DNA from: Peptococcaceae bacterium
GTDB taxonomy: Bacteria; Bacillota; Desulfotomaculia; Desulfotomaculales; Desulfocucumaceae
Length of the DNA stretch: 27,128 bases
Direction of reading: 5' to 3'
Assembly: GCA_013336365.1 (NCBI GenBank)
Contig: JAAXTT010000006.1
Location: 1-27,128 of the forward strand
This document shows positions 1 through 7,089 of the stretch, piece by piece; position 1 is the stretch's first letter, and every line of letters begins with the position of its first letter. The position numbers were made by a program, and so were the translations under genes. The notes beneath the pieces are model-generated. The model was not told where the DNA came from and did no database searches. It saw only the letters and a list, made by a program, of their open reading frames with translations.

Positions 1-313
1 GGATAAACCCGGGAAATTTCTCGAATATTCTAGCTTTGATGGAAATAAATGCAGACTGAGATAGCTTATCAAGGAAATCCTCAGATTTAACTATTGCTAT
101 TAAATCCTCTATCGAGATTAACTCGTCCTCAACAACCTGGCCAATGCTACTTGACAATTCCCTTTGCCTTTTCGGAATAAGACCTTGTAATTTATAACCA
201 AAAACCATCACCGATCTATGGGGGCGAAAAAGCAGCTTAACTGCTAAAACATTTGTAATCCAACCGATAGTTGCTCCGATTATTGGTAAACTTATCAATA
301 AGACTATTTTCAT
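1..313 (-). CDS. DUF445 family membrane protein, N-terminal part (cut by window edge)
   Basis: About 104 codons are readable from an ATG at 313 to the left edge with no stop, so this is the N-terminus of a longer protein. The start has a strong ribosome site, GAGGTGA, ending 2 nt before the ATG. The protein opens with a hydrophobic segment of about 25 residues (MKIVLLISLPIIGATIGWIT), then NVLAVKLLFRPH and GLIPKRQRELSSSIGQVV. The pattern of a membrane helix followed by 'GWxTNxLAxKxLFRP' and 'GLIPKRxxEL' matches the DUF445 (YheB-like) family, whose biochemical role is not established. The gene begins 28 nt after the stop of the helicase ORF and is probably co-transcribed with it. Family assignment is from motif recognition only. 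Confidence 0.75.
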   Translation of the reverse strand, partial: MKIVLLISLPIIGATIGWITNVLAVKLLFRPHRSVMVFGYKLQGLIPKRQRELSSSIGQVVEDELISIEDLIAIVKSEDFLDKLSQSAFISIKARIFEKFPGFI

Positions 314-341
314 AATCACCTCAATATATTAAGACTGTATA

Positions 342-1898
342 TTATATCCCCGGCACCGCAATTTCATCCCTATCAAGTTTAAGTCTGATATGCTCAATTT
401 GACTAACCAGTTCAATATCTTTTCCGGCAGCCCTTTCTATCTGTCTTAGTAAATCAATCTCACGACGTATTACAGAGAAAATATCCCCCTCTTGAAAATT
501 AGTCATAGCCTGCAGCTCCTCAAAGGTGCATCCCTGATACCAAGCAGAAGCCAAAGCCCCGGGCAAAGACGACCACACACACATAGTCTCAGGCATTCCA
601 CTGCGAATTAAGGATCTGCAAAGGGTTTCAACCTCTCTTAAATCATGAGGACATGGGACTACATAGTCATCTCTTCCCGGCACAAAATCTACCCCTGCCA
701 AAATTGCAGCGACTAAAGCAGGTTGACCATCTCTGATAAGACCGTTGAAAACCATTTCTGTAACCAATATTTCTTGAACATGCAGGTGGAGGGCAAATAT
801 TCCTCTGGCTGAGAGCTCTCTCCCATCAACATAGGATAAATTCTCCAATAAATCCCATACACCATTAAAATCTCTTTCATAGTCTCTGGAATGATTGCCT
901 AGTGTTCTAATCCTTCGTTCAAGCCTGAGTTTTTTTTCTGTAAGCTCGTTAATTTTTCTTTTAGCCTCTGAACATGGCCGATGATGACATTTTTTCTGTG
1001 GTCGCTTTAATAGGTTGCGAATCTCTTCCTTTCGCTCTTTTGTGCCTATTCTCAAACGCTGATTTTTTCTTGACAGAGACCGGAATTCTTTTTTTAAGTT
1101 GGAGCGGAACATATAACAGTAAGCAGTATCCAGCTGATCACAAAAAACACTGCCAATGCCACTAAGTGCTTCCTTGATCTCTATCAACTCAAGCCTGATT
1201 CTCCTGCCTTCTTTGTTGTTTTGATATACAGCAAGATTTTGATCAAGCAATCTATTAATCTCATTGTCAGTTTTCCAGTAAAGCAGGCTCAATACTGTGT
1301 TTGGAGATATAGTCAACCGTCCTCTTACCGGTTCAACCAGACTTTCATTATAAAAACCGGTTTGCTCAGGAAATCTCTTATCAATACGAAGATAGACCAT
1401 ACCCACAGGGTCAAAGCCCCTTCTTCCTGCTCTGCCTGCCATCTGAAAAAACTCTCTGTTAATAAGCCCTCTGAACTCTCTGCCATCCCACTTTCTGCAT
1501 GAATCAAAAATAGTGGCCGCTGCAGGAAAATTGACCCCTACTGCAAAGGTTTCAGTACAAAAAAGTACAAATATAAGTCTATTTTCATAAAGTCTTTCCA
1601 CCAAATCTTTAAGCGCAGGTGGAAGTCCTGCATGATGATAAGCAATTCCTTGAGTGATTATCTCTTTGAGCCTTTGTCTTCTTGACCCAAACAATCCTGG
1701 CTGTAACAGCTCTGCCTGAGAAATTATGCTGTTTACCTGTTTCTTTTCATGGGGGAGAAGAAAATCCCATTCAATGCTGAGTTCCTCTGCCAGTAACTCT
1801 GTTTTACCCCTGCTAAAAGTAAAGTACAAAGCAGGAAGATGTTCCTGAATTGAATCTATAATCTGAGAGCAGGAAGGACTATTGCTTAAAAGTGCCAC
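342..1898 (-). CDS. Ski2-like RNA helicase, C-terminal half (second RecA domain plus DSHCT-like region)
   Basis: This 518-residue ORF carries the second helicase lobe of a Ski2/Dob1-type superfamily 2 helicase. Residues 21-30 (LPALYFTFSR) are the usual opening of lobe 2, motif V is TETFAVGVNFPA at about 115-126, and motif VI is QMAGRAGRRG at 152-161. A charged, probably helical stretch follows at about 270-330, then a C-terminal region resembling the DSHCT domain (LSARGIFALHLHVQEILVTE). It has no Walker A or DExH motif. Those lie in the ORF immediately upstream, so together they make one normal-looking helicase of about 770 residues. The start is GTG, preceded by GGTGA with a 6-nt spacer, so independent or re-initiated translation is possible. 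The frame is closed by TGA at 1907-1905 and TAG at 1928-1926. This ORF has no internal damage. Confidence 0.8.
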   Translation of the reverse strand: MALLSNSPSCSQIIDSIQEHLPALYFTFSRGKTELLAEELSIEWDFLLPHEKKQVNSIISQAELLQPGLFGSRRQRLKEIITQGIAYHHAGLPPALKDLVERLYENRLIFVLFCTETFAVGVNFPAAATIFDSCRKWDGREFRGLINREFFQMAGRAGRRGFDPVGMVYLRIDKRFPEQTGFYNESLVEPVRGRLTISPNTVLSLLYWKTDNEINRLLDQNLAVYQNNKEGRRIRLELIEIKEALSGIGSVFCDQLDTAYCYMFRSNLKKEFRSLSRKNQRLRIGTKERKEEIRNLLKRPQKKCHHRPCSEAKRKINELTEKKLRLERRIRTLGNHSRDYERDFNGVWDLLENLSYVDGRELSARGIFALHLHVQEILVTEMVFNGLIRDGQPALVAAILAGVDFVPGRDDYVVPCPHDLREVETLCRSLIRSGMPETMCVWSSLPGALASAWYQGCTFEELQAMTNFQEGDIFSVIRREIDLLRQIERAAGKDIELVSQIEHIRLKLDRDEIAVPGI

Positions 1899-1948
1899 TA
1901 TAAATCACCGCCGTATTGATTTCCGCTAAAACTAACCTACTTCCGACT

Positions 1949-2719
1949 CTACTTGCCCTTTGCTGAAAAGCCTGATCCAGAAGTAAAACTACTCTCTGTT
2001 CTCCCCTTGCGCTTTTCTGAGAACTGGGTTATAAAATCCTCAGCTTCAGATTCATTTAATACATCACCCTCTGGAGTTATCCAGTTAAGCTCCAGAGGTA
2101 CTGCTCTTGATTTTTCTATAATTACCTCCACCGGTTGCTGTCTTACCTCAGAGATCCAAGAAGCCAACTCCTTAATATTGGGAACTGTGGCAGATAAGCC
2201 TAATATTTTAATATGCACAGGAGCAAATATTATGCTTTCCTCCCAAGCAGTACCTCTTTCTCTGTCATCAAGAAAATGCAGCTCATCGAATATTACATGA
2301 GAGATATTGTCCATCATTTCAGGATTGGCAAAGCACCAGTTTCTAAAAATTTCTGTTGTCATCACCAAAAGCAGTGCCCTTTCATTTAGTGAAACGTCTC
2401 CTGTTATCAGTCCAACCTTATCCTTGCCAAATAAAACAGAGAAATCACGATATTTTTGATTTGAAAGAGCCTTTATCGGAGAGGTGTATACTATCCCCTT
2501 CCCGACAGCCAAGACCTTTTCAATTATTCTTTCTGCAATCAAGGTCTTGCCGGTACCCGTAGGTGCGGCAACCAAAACATTATCTCCATTTTCCAGATAA
2601 TTGATTGCGTTTTCTTGAAATGAGTCCAGCTTAATTTCTCTGACAGGAGATATAATTTCAGCTGGTGTCCTTAAAGGTCTTTTTTTGATTATCTGTTTAA
2701 CTTTCTCTTTTTTTGTCAA
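1949..2719 (-). CDS. Ski2-like RNA helicase, N-terminal half (ATP-binding lobe)
   Basis: This ORF carries the first RecA lobe of a Ski2-like DExH helicase. Visible motifs are the Q-like DSFQENAI, Walker A APTGTGKT (about residues 52-59), TSPIKALSNQKY (motif Ia), the DELH box (motif II) and SATVPN (motif III). It stops with TAG at 1951-1949 inside a Ser/Gly/Lys-rich linker, before the second lobe. I chose the TTG at 2719 because AAGGGAG lies 8 nt upstream. An in-frame ATG at 2752 has no ribosome site and would add 11 residues. The second lobe is encoded 50 nt further on in another frame. The pair is either a split gene making a two-chain helicase or a decayed or frameshifted gene. The usual role of such bacterial proteins is presumed RNA unwinding and is poorly characterised. 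Confidence 0.8.
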   Translation of the reverse strand: MTKKEKVKQIIKKRPLRTPAEIISPVREIKLDSFQENAINYLENGDNVLVAAPTGTGKTLIAERIIEKVLAVGKGIVYTSPIKALSNQKYRDFSVLFGKDKVGLITGDVSLNERALLLVMTTEIFRNWCFANPEMMDNISHVIFDELHFLDDRERGTAWEESIIFAPVHIKILGLSATVPNIKELASWISEVRQQPVEVIIEKSRAVPLELNWITPEGDVLNESEAEDFITQFSEKRKGRTESSFTSGSGFSAKGK

Positions 2720-2772
2720 TAAACTATCTCCCTTTAAATCAAACCTAAACATAGCTTTAGGTTATATATACT

Positions 2773-2778
2773 ATTATA
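2773..2778 (-). promoter_or_regulatory. Possible -10 element for the split-helicase/DUF445 transcript
   Basis: A perfect TATAAT on the minus strand lies about 55 nt upstream of the TTG start of the helicase. No good -35 hexamer is found 16-18 nt further upstream, so this is a weak call in an AT-rich region. Confidence 0.25.
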
Positions 2779-2852
2779 TTGGCATTTAAGCAATGATTTA
2801 TAGTATCAGATAAATATATTTACTGTTTGGATGCTTTTTTTGAAATATTTAT

Positions 2853-2880
2853 TTGGAAAATTCTATTTGCATTATATAAT
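2853..2880 (+). promoter_or_regulatory. Promoter of the small Cys/His protein gene
   Basis: TTGGAA at 2853-2858 and a perfect TATAAT at 2875-2880 are separated by 16 nt. The predicted transcript start is near 2887, giving a leader of about 50 nt before the TTG start at 2937. This is the only plus-strand promoter I can support. Confidence 0.6.
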
Positions 2881-2936
2881 AGTATCATAAGATTAACGGA
2901 CACCCCTAATTAACAAATTAAAGGAGGAGATGACCG

Positions 2937-3140
2937 TTGTACCAGAATCGTCAAACTGACTATCGGGTTAACTTTGCCAATGGATCCAATGTAAGCGTGG
3001 AAATTAAATGCTGTGGCCAGCACATCGGAGAAATTAAATTCAAGGACAGAGAGGAAAAAAAGTGTCCCGCCTGTGGAAAAAAACACCAGTTGAGAATCGA
3101 CTATAATCACTTTCACATGAGTCAGTTTTCACCTGAATAG
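2937..3140 (+). CDS. Small Cys/His protein, probable zinc-binding, unknown function
   Basis: This 67-residue protein is the only plus-strand gene. The start is TTG at 2937, chosen because the full ribosome site AAGGAGG (2921-2927) lies 9 nt upstream. An ATG at 2930 opens a frame that closes after nine codons. The protein has Cys25-Cys26-Gly and Cys43-Pro-Ala-Cys46-Gly, followed by His50, His58 and His60. The CPxCG knuckle plus the upstream Cys pair suggests a single zinc-ribbon-like fold. There is no signal peptide or membrane segment. It has its own promoter and a terminator, lies divergent to the helicase and convergent to spoVS, and so appears to be an independent gene. I do not recognise a family. 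Coding status rests on the ribosome site, promoter and motif rather than on known homologues. Confidence 0.75.
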   Translation: MYQNRQTDYRVNFANGSNVSVEIKCCGQHIGEIKFKDREEKKCPACGKKHQLRIDYNHFHMSQFSPE

Positions 3141-3283
3141 AATATATCAAAACCAATCAAAATAATCCAAACGTAAATACTTATGAAAACAATGTCTAAA
3201 ACGATAGAGCCAACTTTTGAGGCTAAAATCTAATTTCATATAGATAATAAATTTTGTTGTGCGCCTTATTAAAAATAATCAAC

Positions 3284-3325
3284 AAAAGGACTTGTTTTCG
3301 AGTTAAATCGAAGCCAGGTCCTTTT
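3284..3325. terminator. Bidirectional intrinsic terminator between the small Cys/His gene and spoVS
   Basis: An inverted repeat has arms of 18 nt (3284-3301 and 3308-3325) with one mismatch, two G-U pairs and a loop of GTTAAA. The outer eight base pairs are AAAAGGAC/GTCCTTTT. On the plus strand it is followed by ATTTTAT, and on the minus strand by TTTTG and then T-rich sequence. It lies between two convergent genes and should end both transcripts. Confidence 0.8.
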
Positions 3326-3382
3326 ATTTTATGTTCAACACGATATAAATTACTATGATTGCCTTTTTTTATAAATACTCCT

Positions 3383-3643
3383 CTATCTTGGCTCCACAAT
3401 TAATTTAATTGCAGTTCTTTCCTCACCTTCAATTTTAATATCCGCAAAGGCCGGAATACATACCAAATCAATACCACTTGGTGCTATAAATCCCCTGGCA
3501 ATTGCAACTGCTTTTACGGCTTGGTTTAATGCCCCAGCACCAACTGCTTGAACCTCTGCACTGCCATGCTCTCTAATTACACCAGCTAAAGCCCCTGCAA
3601 CAGAATTTGGATTAGACTTAGCTGAAACTCTCAGAATATCCAC
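3383..3643 (-). CDS. spoVS: Stage V sporulation protein S
   Basis: SpoVS is a small Alba-like protein needed in Bacillus for progress of sporulation at the coat and cortex stage. The sequence is close to the family consensus: RVSAKSNPNSVAGALAGVI, GAGALNQAVKAVAIARGF and ERTAIKLIVEPR are all present. I start it at GTG 3643, because GGAGGAG lies 9 nt upstream and the product is then 86 residues, the usual length. The longer frame from an ATG at 3676 has no ribosome site. It is the last gene of an unknown gene-ymdB-spoVS unit and ends before a strong terminator. Its presence supports a spore-forming Bacillota, though the family also occurs in some non-sporulating bacteria. Confidence 0.95.
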   Translation of the reverse strand: MDILRVSAKSNPNSVAGALAGVIREHGSAEVQAVGAGALNQAVKAVAIARGFIAPSGIDLVCIPAFADIKIEGEERTAIKLIVEPR

Positions 3644-3741
3644 TATGATAATCTCCTCCGTCTGCTTATTAGACATAATTCAAGTAATTGTCACAAGAAT
3701 ATTTTAATAAAAATTCCGCACCTTCTAAAAATGCCACCTGT

Positions 3742-4521
3742 TTATTCAAAATTTTGGATTCTCTCAATCCCTTTGGCAAAGCCGGTTTCATCATCTATAT
3801 CAATTAATGCCCCATTGAATTGATATAGTCCGGCTGCCACCTCAAAGCGTTTTGGCATTTGGGTTAAAAATTTCTCAAGTACGGTTTCTTTTTTTACTCC
3901 AATCACAGAATCTCTGGGCCCTGTCATGCCAACATCAGTAATATATGCCGTGCCCTCAGATAAAATCCTTTCATCCGCTGTTTGCACATGAGTATGGGTA
4001 CCACAGACTGCTGATACTCTGCCATTTAAGAACCAGCCCATCGCTATTTTCTCTGAGGTTGCTTCCGCATGGAAATCAACTAGTATAACCTCAGCCTTTG
4101 TCTTAATAAGATTAACCAATTCATCCGCTTTTTTAAAAGGACAATCCAATTCCTGCATAAAAACTCTTCCGGAAATATTTATAACCCCTAAATTATTGCC
4201 GCTTTTTGTCTTGACCACAACAATGCCCTTGCCTGGAGCACCGGAAGGATAATTAGCCGGCCGTATAATTCTTTCCTCCTGATCAATATAAGTTAAAATT
4301 TCTTTCTGACTCCATACATGATTACCCATTGTTATTACATCGACACCATAAGAAAAAAGCTCCCTAGCTATTTCTCTCGTAATCCCACTACCTCCGGCAG
4401 CATTTTCACCATTGGCAATTACTGCATCAATAAAAAGCTCTTTTATCAAAGCCGGTAAATTTTCCTTCACTGCACGTATTCCGGGTGTGCCTACAATATC
4501 ACCTATCATTAACAGTCGCAA
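3742..4521 (-). CDS. ymdB: YmdB/TIGR00282 family metallophosphoesterase
   Basis: This is a 259-residue metallophosphoesterase. In Bacillus subtilis YmdB hydrolyses cyclic nucleotides such as 2',3'-cAMP and influences biofilm and motility choices. Metal-binding and signature motifs are in place: GDIVG (residue 7 on), NGENAAGG, MGNHVW, DFHAEATSEK and GTHTHVQTADE. The TTG start is supported by a GAGGGGTG site about 10 nt upstream and by alignment of MRLLMIGDIVG with the usual N-terminus MRILFIGD. It starts 17 nt after the unknown upstream gene and is followed by spoVS. The rny-ymdB neighbourhood is conserved in Bacillota, consistent with a shared role in RNA metabolism, although here an extra gene, a terminator and a promoter separate them. 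Confidence 0.93.
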   Translation of the reverse strand: MRLLMIGDIVGTPGIRAVKENLPALIKELFIDAVIANGENAAGGSGITREIARELFSYGVDVITMGNHVWSQKEILTYIDQEERIIRPANYPSGAPGKGIVVVKTKSGNNLGVINISGRVFMQELDCPFKKADELVNLIKTKAEVILVDFHAEATSEKIAMGWFLNGRVSAVCGTHTHVQTADERILSEGTAYITDVGMTGPRDSVIGVKKETVLEKFLTQMPKRFEVAAGLYQFNGALIDIDDETGFAKGIERIQNFE

Positions 4522-4538
4522 CGAGACAGTACACCCCT

Positions 4539-5057
4539 CTATTTATTAAATACTAAAACCTTGCCTTCTTCTCTGAAGGCAAACAGTTTTTTTTCAACGG
4601 CACAATCCTTAACTATCTCAAGCATATGGTCAATTATCTCTTCCTGGATAACAATATCCTCTTCATAAAAGCCTGAGCTATCATCTTTAACCAAGCTGTT
4701 TTCTAAATTTTGCCTAAACAGTGCTGCAATTAAGTCAATCTCTTCTCTAACCAATGTTTCCACATCTCTATTTATTTCTATCATAGTATAGCTATCAAAA
4801 TATTGATGGTCTACACTGCCAAGTCTAACTGTCTTACCCTGAAGCTTGTTAAAGACCTCAATGCAATCCAGCATCTGCTGCTTAAGAAACTCCATTTCTT
4901 CTTCTGAAATAGTCTTGAGAACAATAAACTTAAATTTCAATATTTGCTGTTCCGGGTCAAAATTTATCGTGGCAACCTCAGGATATCTGACCAGCAGAGA
5001 TATAAGCAGGCCGACCCCATCAGTTACCTGATCCTTTTTTTTGTAAATAAATTCCAA
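4539..5057 (-). CDS. Unknown protein between rny and ymdB
   Basis: This 172-residue soluble protein has no membrane segment or signal peptide. I do not recognise its family from sequence. The start TTG at 5057 has a textbook ribosome site, AAGGAGG, 8 nt upstream, and the ORF sits 17 nt ahead of ymdB, so it is certainly a gene. The N-terminal half alternates short strands and helices (VATINFDPEQQ, ILKFKFIVLK), and the C-terminal half is acidic and helical (IQEEIIDHMLEIVKDCAVEKK). Only one Cys is present and no catalytic motif is obvious. It is the first gene of a unit with ymdB and spoVS and follows its own promoter. A role in RNA turnover or sporulation is only an inference from position. Confidence 0.85.
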   Translation of the reverse strand: MEFIYKKKDQVTDGVGLLISLLVRYPEVATINFDPEQQILKFKFIVLKTISEEEMEFLKQQMLDCIEVFNKLQGKTVRLGSVDHQYFDSYTMIEINRDVETLVREEIDLIAALFRQNLENSLVKDDSSGFYEEDIVIQEEIIDHMLEIVKDCAVEKKLFAFREEGKVLVFNK

Positions 5058-5083
5058 GACTTATTCCTCCTTAGCCTGCTGTC

Positions 5084-5111
5084 ACTATAATTTCTTTTTT
5101 TTCCTTGTCAT
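5084..5111 (-). promoter_or_regulatory. Promoter of the unknown gene-ymdB-spoVS unit
   Basis: ATGACA (minus strand, 5111-5106) and TATAGT (5089-5084) are separated by 16 nt, each matching the sigma-A consensus at five of six positions. The predicted start near 5077 gives a very short leader just upstream of the AAGGAGG site at 5071-5065. Confidence 0.55.
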
Positions 5112-5200
5112 TCCTGCAAACACTATAACAGTCACGGGCTAAAAATTTATGAGCCTATCTTTAAGACTTCAGCTGAAAAATATACCGGATTACTATATCA

Positions 5201-5230
5201 AAAGGGGCTATCCTTTTGGACAACCCCTTT
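5201..5230 (-). terminator. Intrinsic terminator after rny
   Basis: A 13-bp stem (arms 5218-5230 and 5201-5213, two G-U pairs) closes an AAAA tetraloop on the minus strand. It begins 23 nt after the rny stop. The minus-strand U-tract is short (TTTT then G). On the plus strand the tail is ATTTTTT, but there is no plus-strand gene upstream to terminate. Confidence 0.75.
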
Positions 5231-5252
5231 ATTTTTTATAAAAGGTCCTTTT

Positions 5253-6794
5253 CTACTTAGCGTAATCTACTACCCTTGTCTCTCTGATAACTGTTACTTT
5301 TATCTGCCCGGGATAATCCAATTCGCTCTCTATTTTTTTAGCTACTTCTCTGACAAGTCGAATAGAACCTATGTCATCAACCTTGTCAGGCTTGACCATT
5401 ATCCTTATCTCCCGGCCTGCCTGAATAGCAAAGGATTTTTCAACACCCTCAAAGGTGCTTGCTATTTCTTCAAGAGTCTTAAGTCTTCTGATATAATTCT
5501 CCAGAGTCTCTCTACGAGCCCCTGGTCTGGCAGCAGATATCGCATCTGCTGCTTGGACAAGGACAGCCTCTATTGTTTTAGGCTCCTCATCTCCATGATG
5601 GGCAGCTATTGTGTGGATTACCTCATGATGCTCCCGATATTTTTTAGCCAGGTCTACGCCAATAGTAACATGTGGTCCTTCAACCTCATGGTCTACTGCC
5701 TTTCCAATATCATGAAGCAAACCGCCTCTTTTAGCTAATTGAACATCTGCACCCAGCTCTGCAGCCATAAGGCCTGCCAGATGTGAAACCTCTGTAGAAT
5801 GCTTCAGAACATTTTGACCATAGCTGGTACGATAATTAAGTCTTCCCAGTAAAATAATCAATTCGGGATGCAATCCATGTACGCCTGTTTCAAAGGTTGC
5901 CTGTTCCCCTGCTTCTCGTATCTGAACCTCAACCTCTTTTTTAGACTTTTCCACCATTTCTTCTATCCGAGCCGGGTGAATCCTACCATCAACAATCAGC
6001 TTTTCAAGACTTATTCTGGCAACTTCTCGTCTTATTGGATCAAAACCTGATAAAATAACGGCTTCAGGGGTATCATCAATAATTAAATCGATACCTGTCA
6101 ATGTCTCAAATGCTCTGATATTTCTACCCTCTCGTCCGATAATACGCCCCTTCATCTCATCACTTGGCAAAGGAATAACTGCTACAGTTGTCTCGGCAAC
6201 ATGATCGGCAGCACATCTCTGGATGGCTAGAGAAATAATATCTCGAGCCTTTCTTTCACCCTCCTCCTTAGCCCGGTCTTCAATTTCTTTGATCATTTTT
6301 GCTGATTCATGTTGAATTTCCTTCTCAATATCATCCAGCAAAATTTGTCGGGCTTCCTCAGAGGATAAACCTGAGACTCTTTCCAACTCAGTTACCTGTT
6401 TGAGATAAACATCCTTAAGATCACCTTTGACCTTCTCAACCTCTATCTCCTTCTTGCTAAGAGATTCGTCCTTCTTCTCGAGAGAATCATTCTTTCTATC
6501 AAGACTCTCTTCCTTCTGAATCAACCGACGCTCTGTGCGCAAAAGCTCTGAACGTCTCTCTTTATTTTCCTTCTCAACTTCATTTCTTAGTCTTATTCCC
6601 TCTTCTTTTGCTTCCAACAGTATTTCTCTTTTTTTAGATTCTGAAGACTTTTCAGCATCTTCAATAATTCTTTTAGCTAAAACTTCAGCTGATGAAATTT
6701 TAGCTTCCGCTATTGATTTTCTTACAAAGTATCCTATCGCTATAGATACGATAAAAACTGCAATAATGGTAATAATTACATAAGATATACCCAA
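5253..6794 (-). CDS. rny: Ribonuclease Y
   Basis: RNase Y is the membrane-anchored endoribonuclease that starts bulk mRNA decay in many Bacillota and works with PNPase and DEAD-box helicases. The 513-residue product has the full layout: an N-terminal membrane helix (about residues 4-25), a long charged coiled coil (about 35-195), a KH domain with GRIIGREGRNIR at 216-227, and an HD domain with HD at about 361-362 (LLHDIGKAVDHE). I chose TTG 6794 because AGGAGG lies 7 nt upstream. The longer frame from GTG 6815 would translate through that site. The gene has its own promoter in the end of recX, a leader of about 260 nt with an internal terminator, and a terminator after the stop, so it appears to be a single-gene unit regulated by attenuation. 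Confidence 0.96.
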   Translation of the reverse strand: MGISYVIITIIAVFIVSIAIGYFVRKSIAEAKISSAEVLAKRIIEDAEKSSESKKREILLEAKEEGIRLRNEVEKENKERRSELLRTERRLIQKEESLDRKNDSLEKKDESLSKKEIEVEKVKGDLKDVYLKQVTELERVSGLSSEEARQILLDDIEKEIQHESAKMIKEIEDRAKEEGERKARDIISLAIQRCAADHVAETTVAVIPLPSDEMKGRIIGREGRNIRAFETLTGIDLIIDDTPEAVILSGFDPIRREVARISLEKLIVDGRIHPARIEEMVEKSKKEVEVQIREAGEQATFETGVHGLHPELIILLGRLNYRTSYGQNVLKHSTEVSHLAGLMAAELGADVQLAKRGGLLHDIGKAVDHEVEGPHVTIGVDLAKKYREHHEVIHTIAAHHGDEEPKTIEAVLVQAADAISAARPGARRETLENYIRRLKTLEEIASTFEGVEKSFAIQAGREIRIMVKPDKVDDIGSIRLVREVAKKIESELDYPGQIKVTVIRETRVVDYAK

Positions 6795-6841
6795 CCTTTC
6801 ACCTCCTGTTTTCACAATATTTATTTTTAAGGTATATAAAC

Positions 6842-6863
6842 AAAAAAAACCGAGTCTTCTCGG
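6842..6863 (-). terminator. Intrinsic terminator inside the rny leader
   Basis: The hairpin CCGAG-AAGA-CTCGG (6863-6850) is followed directly by eight T residues on the minus strand (6849-6842), 48 nt before the rny start. It lies downstream of the promoter at 7061-7089, so it would cut rny transcripts short unless it is prevented from folding. Confidence 0.8.
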
Positions 6864-7055
6864 CAGAAAATAAACGTATCTACATTAACTTGTATGTAAC
6901 GAGGAGGTCATAAAAACTAGCCTTAGGCAAAAATGCCTTAAAGCATATATCTCCTGCCAACCACATTACGTAAGGGTCTTGAAGTAGCTATTTTTTTATC
7001 TAAAATATATATTCAAACCCGCAAGTTGTAGAATCTAAATCGTATTTTCTCCCGT
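6856..7055 (-). promoter_or_regulatory. Structured 5' leader of rny, candidate attenuator or riboswitch
   Basis: Helices visible on the minus strand are as follows. H1 is GGGT-TTGAA (7020-7012) with TTCAA-G-ACCC (6983-6974). H2 is GTAA (6969-6966) plus CAGGAG (6956-6951), pairing with CTCCTC (6906-6901) plus TTAC (6899-6896). H2 encloses a hairpin AGGCA/TGCCT with a 4-nt loop (6938-6925). The CTCCTCG segment (6906-6900) can instead pair at six of seven positions with CGAGAAG (6862-6856), the 5' arm of the terminator. H2 and this antiterminator therefore exclude each other, and the antiterminator excludes the terminator. I could not match it to a riboswitch class I know, and it has no T-box sequence. 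Confidence 0.55.
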
Positions 7056-7060
7056 TTATA

Positions 7061-7089
7061 ATTGTACATTTTAATATATTAACTGTCAA
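7061..7089 (-). promoter_or_regulatory. Promoter of rny, overlapping the end of recX
   Basis: A perfect TTGACA (minus strand, 7089-7084) and TACAAT (7066-7061) are separated by exactly 17 nt. The -35 lies in the last codons of recX. The predicted start near 7054 gives rny a leader of about 260 nt. This is among the strongest promoter matches in the window. Confidence 0.75.

Noticed and set aside
1879..1951. A single-base frameshift joining the two helicase ORFs
   Set aside because: The frame of the first ORF stops at 1951-1949, and the frame of the second has stops at 1928-1926 and 1907-1905. No single indel gives a continuous reading. Two shifts through the third frame would be needed.
2930..2959. 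ATG at 2930 as start of the small Cys/His protein
   Set aside because: That frame closes with TGA after nine codons. The TTG at 2937 has the better spacing to AAGGAGG and gives the full ORF.
5084..5130. Sigma-H promoter for the ymdB-spoVS unit (spoVS is sigma-H controlled in B. subtilis)
   Set aside because: A GCAGGAATG-like -35 is present, but the following GAA-type -10 is imperfect and the spacing is short. The sigma-A match ATGACA-16 nt-TATAGT is clearly better.
6795..7060. T-box or a known riboswitch (c-di-GMP, M-box, SAM, THF, ydaO) in the rny leader
   Set aside because: None of the conserved core sequences I know for these classes is present, so the leader is reported only as an unclassified attenuator-like element.
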